From contig ARYC01019105.1 of assembly GCA_000711775.1 (NCBI GenBank), forward strand, positions 1 through 64,000: 64,000 nucleotides of DNA, written 5' to 3'. Origin of the DNA: Oxytricha trifallax. Taxonomy: Eukaryota; Ciliophora; Spirotrichea; Sporadotrichida; Oxytrichidae. The notes below the pieces were generated by a model. That model was not told the DNA's origin. It made no database searches and worked only from the letters and a program-made list of their open reading frames with translations. The position numbers and the translations under genes were made by a program. Below, piece by piece: positions 58,474 through 64,000 of the stretch (positions within the stretch are counted from its first letter, which is position 1; the number at the start of each line of letters is the position of its first letter).

Positions 58474-61400
58474 TCATATGTTGCTATAAATATTTTCTGA
58501 CATAGTATTATCACCATTTCCACTATTTATCTTGATGTCAAATCTCAAACAGGCTGAATCACTTTAGTAATTACTGTCCTCTATCAGGCTATTTCTACCA
58601 ATATAACTTACATTCTTCTGTAATTATTTGAGTTTCTCTAAATTGTTGTATACTTTAGGGAATTATTACTAATTTGACATATTTCTTGCAGTTTAACTTT
58701 CCTTCAACTTTGACATGTTCAAGTAGGACTTTTTATTGTTGCTATTATCTAAAAGGGGTTTAATGATATCTGGTAAAATAGGAAATAAAAACCCAGTAAA
58801 AATTAATAAAATAGACTAATTTTAACCCACTAAATATATATCTCTATATTTTACATAAGATGTGGTAATTCCATTTCTTATAGTGGCTGCCACTTTCATT
58901 AAGTGCTTTCTTTGAAATCTCTACTATAAATCATCCACAATGACTTGATTATAAATATTTAGTTAACCTGCTTTGTTACTAGTTGAGTTGTTTTTGTTTT
59001 ACAGTTTAGACGGGGAGTCTATTAAATCTAATTTGGAATTAGATTTTTAATGGCTGTTATAATTTAATAAATGCTGATTTTTTACGCTACTTCTAAAACA
59101 GAATTTAATTGGAATACTAGCTCTTTATTTTACCGGCATAAGTTCGATACATTAAATTTATTTATGACCTCATTCAATATGAAATCAAATTTCGATGAAA
59201 TTCCCAAATAATTGAACAATTATATTTATAAAAGTAAGTGAGAAATATACTTTTTTATAAGTCAAGTAATAAATCAAATCTAATTTATAAGCATGATATA
59301 TATATATATATATTATTCAAATTATTAGTGTATTGTATCAGAAATTCAAATTCTAAACTCCAAATAATAAAACTTGCCTCTAAGTCATGTCAATAAAGTC
59401 AAAGCATTTATTGGCTCCATTTACAAATATTTATTTTAATTATATTATTAATCTTTTTCTCCAATCATCTTTACTTGATTAATATTATTACCAATCATTA
59501 TACTATTGTCAAAAGCACCTTATGAAATCTATGACTAATTTAAGTTTCTATTTTTCATAAAATTTTATTGGTTTTCCTAGTACTCAATACCTGAAGAAAT
59601 ATACGAATTGTTCTAAAATTACTATTGAAAGGACTACTAAAACGCTTTATCGTACTACTCAAGAGACTAATGGCTTTAATTAGGTCGGTGTCTTGATCTA
59701 CTTAAAATGCTCTGTTGGAAAATTTGATTCAATAAATTGTCGTTTGACTCATAAATATTTGGGGTTTGCTACTATTTTGGATTTGGGAGTCTTGATTAAC
59801 TTGCGTATTTAGTTATTCTAGAACTCTATTAGTTGTAAGAATCAATGTTAGAATATTGCATCTGGGATTAGATAGGCTACTATTGTGAAGACTTTAAATC
59901 AAGGATTCTCAACTATTAGTTCTGGCTGCTTCTCACTGAATCATAGTCTGATATTGGATTGAAAACATTGGAATGCTTTCTTTTTTAAGTATCATTTGTT
60001 TCCATATCTCTTTAAGACATTTTACCTAGACTAAAATAAGCGCTACCTGACTCTTGTTTTTAAGCCGATCTTTGAGAAGGATTTAAGCCAGTAAAATCTT
60101 TCTTAATCTTAGATAAGTCGATATTCAAACCTTTCGCCTTTTCTCTCACAATAATCATGGATTTCTTATCACTGTCAAGGTTAAGGGGACTTTCAAGTTT
60201 TCTATTTGTACTTGATGGCGTCTTCTATTATTGATACTCAGGCATATTCTTAAGCTTGTGATGTGTCATTAAACTCATTTGCTTTTTATTTTACCATTTA
60301 GTCATGAATTGCTTCATAACCATCTCAATAAGCTTGTCATTCTTTTAGTTGCAATAGATTTCGAGATCTTACCAAGTTCCTTTCACATTTTATAATAGCT
60401 TTTAGAAATCATCAGCCTTTATCAGATACAGTTGATTCTGAACAGAATTAAAATAGAATAATTTTTAATTAAATGTAACAATAGAATTACAGTACAAAGA
60501 ATACGTGTAGTTTCTTTCAAAGACGACATCAATTTCTCCAAATAGTTATCCAGAGCCTAGTAAAGCCACTTGGAGCATCATTAAAGAAATATCGTCCATA
60601 ACTTTAGTTTTCCTTTGATTAAGCGATTAAACTAAGTACGGTGAAGTAGTCAGCTAATTAAATGCTCCTTAAGCATCATTTTACAAATTATAGGTTGATT
60701 ATGGACTGGTGCCTTGCTTTTTCTAATTTTGAACTTTTTGAAAAGCTTTTGATTTGGCATCTTGTTTCCTAATGTTCAATATTAAGCTTTCAACTTCACT
60801 CTCATCTGTTATATTCTTTGGGACTTTTTTACAGACTGAAAATTCACCAGTCTTAACAATAGCAACATATTCTACTCTATCTCCTTCCTTGAAAACAAGG
60901 GCACCTCTAGGATATTCTTTGATGCTCATGTAATATTGTAAATTCTACAGGTTCTTCCTCGACCAACGTTTTATGAAACTGATCTATTGAAGAAATTCTT
61001 GTTTCATAACTTAAATCTTTAGCTCAATTTTCTACAGTACTCGCTCATAATCTGCTTTATTCATAACTGCAAAGTGGCAATCCGATATGCATATTATATT
61101 TGCTGAGCGAGGCTTGCTGGTGATTAATGCTAGTTCTCCGAATGACTGGCCAGAAGTCAGTTTCATCAATTCATTAGATTCCGGAATGAAACTTAATTCC
61201 TTTTCAAGCACTTCTAGAGCCTCTTCTTTCTTTGTAAGTTCATTTTTTACATTGAATATCTTATCCATAAGTTCACTAGCAACTTCTTGTCCCTTACTTT
61301 CAATTTCATGAGCCATGGATTGCATCTCCGTGAGAACTTTGCGCTGCTTGTTCATTTTATTTTTAAGCAAATATATCTCCTTTCTCTTGGCTTCATGCTC

Positions 61401-61846
61401 TTTGTTAAACACTCTTACCCCAACTGTTCCATCGATTATAATATAGAATTTATCTCCTTGTTCTCCCTATTCACAAATGGCTGTATTTACTGAGTGATTT
61501 TCATAAGTAAGTGATTCCACTATCAACCTATAATTTTCTTGTTTAATCTCTCTTTCCTTGAAAAATTGAATTTTCTAGATTATTGGGATAAGTGTTTCTA
61601 AATCTTCAGTAGTACGCTTATTGCTTTATTTTATAAGTGTTTGAATTATATTTATTGTTTTCTAACTTAATATAATAAAACATATATAAAAATTTACCAA
61701 TTTTTCATAAATTTTATACTGTAAATTAGTATTAAACTTAGCTGCTTCTCCTAAGATTACAATTACTTTTCTTTTAATTTTTATAGTAAACTTATCTTCA
61801 GAGAGCTTGCAAGCAAATTATTATTGGATTTTTTATTCTCTTCCAT
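58474..61846 (-). CDS. Cyclic-nucleotide-binding domain protein (two CAP_ED-like domains), with introns/IESs
   Basis: ATG 61846 (MEENKKSNNNLLASSL) to TGA 58474. Domain 1, around 61600-61030: NTAICEQGEQGDKFYIIIDG, then GQSFGELALITSKPRSANII, the phosphate-binding cassette FGELAL with PR.A in place. A charged coiled-coil insert of about 90 residues (EIYLLKNKMNKQRKVLTEMQ...) splits it. Domain 2, 60930-60420: EYPRGALVFKEGDRVEYVAI and GQLFGEIDVVFERNYTYS, with FGEIDV but no PR pair. The C-terminal third is Gln/Asn/Ser-rich and probably disordered. It binds, or once bound, cAMP/cGMP; no kinase or channel region is visible. Introns such as GTAAATTTTTATAT near 61660 break it. Divergent from the ankyrin gene with 204 bp between starts. 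Confidence 0.8.
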
Positions 61847-62050
61847 AATATTTTTTATATAAGTTTAATTTTATTATCTTTTGTGAATTAATATTTTTAA
61901 GATAATTATTGACAATATTCCAATGAGTTTCATTGTGAAAATTATTTTGTAATTTGAAATTCTATATATAATTTTTTGATTTTGTAATATTGAATTTATT
62001 CTTGAAATAAATTCAATTAATTAAAATAACTAAGGAGTAATTATGTGTAA
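61847..62050. promoter_or_regulatory. Divergent promoter region
   Basis: 204 bp between two divergent ATGs (61846 minus, 62051 plus). A/T-rich with TATATAATTT (61964) and no other clear site. Assigned by position only. Confidence 0.4.
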
Positions 62051-64000
62051 ATGTTAAGTCGCAATAATATAATGGGAGCTAGTTGTTCCGGTAGCAAAGC
62101 AACCGAAGTCTAAGACTCTGTAAATAAAATAACACTTAATGCAAATGCCAAAGAGCACCTGAAATCACTCAACCCCAATTCTGCAATTGGTAAGATTTTC
62201 ATATTTATCAATAAGCTATTATCACTATGTTTGTTGCAAAAAATAACTGTGGATGTGAAGGGTTTTGGGGTTTACAAATAAGCATTATAGAAGTTAATTT
62301 ACATAACAATTATAGATAAGGATAAGATGCAGAAGTTAATGAAAGGAGGAGATGGAGATGGGGATGGAGACGTCAAAGATCTTGATACTTAAAACAATCA
62401 AGCACTCCAATAGTAAGTGAAAGTGATAATCAAATATGTCTATATTTTACAGGAAAGATTTATGAAGTTTCAGTTATAATCAATTAGTTTAATTATTCAT
62501 AAATTAATGTTCATAGACGCAAACATCAGAAACTGTGGGAAGCTATTGAGACAAACGATATCAAAGCTGTCGAGGCAATTTTGAATAAATTAGGAGATTC
62601 TAATTCATTAGAAGATGCTGATTTGCATGATGCTTCAGGACAGTCTATGGTACATAAAGCTGCCTCAGCGGGGCATGCTGAAATTTGATTTATATTTAGT
62701 ATATACTATTTAACTGCATCAGCGAATTTTTTCTAATATTTAAAATTCTCATGTTATTGCTTGAGAGAACAGGAATTAAACCAGATTTAGTAAACGCGCA
62801 GTTAGCTACTCCATTGCATCTAGCTTGCAAAAACAACAGAGAAAGTGTAGCTAAATTTCTGATTGGATGTGGAGTAGATGTGAATATGCAAGATGAACAT
62901 GGCCAAGCTCCTCTGTTGATTTGCTGTATTCACGGTCATTACGATATGGCAACTTTAATAGTGGAGAGCAGCATAGCTGGACATACACCTGAACCACTGG
63001 AAGTAGATCTCAAGGATCATAGAGGACTCACTTCACTCAATTGTGCAGCAATCAAAGGCGATTTAAAACTCACAAAACTTTTACTGGAGCGTGGAGGTGC
63101 CAACTTAGAAGAATCCTCTCCTAAAGGATGTACACCACTTCTGTATTCAGCACGTGGGGGTTATCACTAAGTTGTGAGGTATTTAATGGAGAGAGGTGCA
63201 TCTCCTCTGAAGTAAGATACTAGTGGAGGAACAGTGCTTCATCATGCAATTGAAAAAGGGCAGTTGGAAGTGCTATAAGTCCTGATTGAACATGGAGTTG
63301 ATGTCTATTCTGCCATTGAAATCGCTGATAATTTTAAAATAAAAAAAATTATCTAATGACACAAAAGTTTATGATAATTAATTTGAATGCAGGCAGAACG
63401 CCAATATTCGAGGCTATAGATATTAATTAAAGATTTAATTTTTATATTTATGTATAATTATAACAACTGCTCAACAGAATTAATGAGGTTTTTAACAAAA
63501 AAGAGAGGCAAGGGTGGATTTGGTGCAAGAGTAAACGTTCTTATAATGAGTTTATTTAATTTAGATTAGATTTATACATAAAAAATGATATACTCCTTTT
63601 TAAAGCTTGATTTGTTTTTGTATTTTATAACTACTCAGGCCAGACTCCATTATTCAGCGCTGTTAGAGAAGGAAATATGGAGAACATACAAATACTCGTG
63701 GAAGAAGCAGGAGCTAAAGTTGATTTAACCGGAGGAGAAGTCCAAAAACCACTGAGCATTGTTACAAAGAAATTTCTTATTAAAAACCAATGCTGTTATT
63801 TACAAGATTTGGGTGACGTATAAAATTAATCAAGATATAAATATAATAATAATTAATTTTGGTAGCTTTAGTAATTTATTAGAGGGTCCTGTAGGAGTAG
63901 TAGTAGTAGTAGTAGCAGTAGTAGTAGTAGTAGTAGTAGAAGAGGCTATTCTACTAAAGCTACCAAAATGACGAATTGGATATTTAATTTTTATAAACTG
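62051..64000 (+). CDS. Ankyrin-repeat protein with myristoylation-type N-terminus, runs off window
   Basis: ATG at 62051, with a second in-frame at 62072 giving MGASCSGSKA, a Gly2/Cys5 myristoylation/palmitoylation-type start that is the likelier true N-terminus. A GTAAGA..TAG insert (62190-62315) and a GTAAGT..TAG intron (62413-62516) are removed in frame. An acidic stretch (GGDGDGDGDVKD) precedes ankyrin repeats: VHKAASAGHAEILMLLLERT, TPLHLACKNNRESVAKFLIG, APLLICCIHGHYDMATLIVE, TSLNCAAIKGDLKLTKLLLE, TPLLYSARGGYHQVVRYLME, TVLHHAIEKGQLEVLQVLIE, RTPIFEAIDI and TPLFSAVREGNMENIQILVE. Likely a membrane-tethered scaffold. Later MDS borders (63320-63640) were not all resolved. Confidence 0.85.
62686..62747. 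other. IES in ankyrin gene, 62 bp, pointer AAATT
   Basis: AAATT at 62681-62685 and 62743-62747. Removal joins SAGHAEI to LMLLLERTG, completing an ankyrin repeat in frame. It has no GT..AG borders. Confidence 0.85.
63856..63968. repeat. (GTA)n microsatellite within a short inverted repeat
   Basis: TTTTGGTAGCTTTAGTA (about 63857) and its inverse TACTAAAGCTACCAAAA (about 63951) flank about 16 GTA/GCA triplets. It lies in non-coding DNA after the last ankyrin MDS and could fold as a hairpin. Confidence 0.7.

Noticed and set aside
1-64000. TGA as a sense codon (Cys or Trp code)
   Set aside because: TGA ends the best long ORFs (4624-6072, 24635-25279, copies A and B) at sensible places. In-frame TGAs occur only in genes with other signs of decay or doubt.
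1-64000. CRISPR arrays, rRNA genes or bacterial operons
   Set aside because: No regularly spaced repeats, no rRNA-like conserved blocks and no Shine-Dalgarno-type gene spacing were seen; the genome is eukaryotic.

Overview
This looks like germline (micronuclear) DNA of a spirotrichous ciliate of the Oxytricha/Stylonychia type. Three things point there. Long, convincing proteins appear only if TAA and TAG are read as Gln and TGA is the stop. Coding stretches are cut by AT-rich inserts flanked by short direct repeats (pointers), and removing the insert plus one repeat restores the frame, as expected for internal eliminated sequences (IESs) between macronuclear-destined segments (MDSs). Telomere-like C4A4/G4T4 blocks form the ends of transposons, as in the telomere-bearing elements (TBEs) of Oxytricha. 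The species is inferred, not proven.

Layout. 1-6.2 kb: a SecA-like P-loop gene on the minus strand, with frame breaks, beside a TBE transposon. The TBE has a broken DDE transposase, a broken 22-kDa-type ORF, an intact zinc-finger/kinase 57-kDa-type ORF and a right telomeric end. 6.2-10.6 kb: a relatively GC-rich module of unrecognised genes with very short introns, ending tail to tail. 10.6-12.1 kb: AT-rich DNA and a decayed TBE-type end.

12-54.5 kb: three tandem, same-strand paralogues of a very large membrane protein. The order of parts is signal peptide, LamG/ConA-like segments, Cys-rich furin/EGF-like repeats, a CDDGN..GDGC motif, about eight membrane segments and a polar tail. Copy C (about 12.1-19.3 kb) lacks its 3' half. 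Copy A (21.6-40.6 kb) and copy B (41.1-54.4 kb) look complete but carry different IES sets. Inside their IESs lie foldback elements with arms of about 350-570 bp, miniature TBE-type elements, a ubiquitin-like fragment, a MORN-repeat fragment and a cassette of three overlapping ORFs (23.8-25.3 kb) that I cannot assign.

54.6-64 kb: ordinary-looking genes. A minus-strand coiled-coil gene is followed by a minus-strand protein with cyclic-nucleotide-binding domains. The latter is divergent from a plus-strand ankyrin-repeat gene with a myristoylation-type N-terminus that runs off the window.

Most boundaries were set by reading and by paralogue comparison. Those without a pointer or start/stop codon are approximate.
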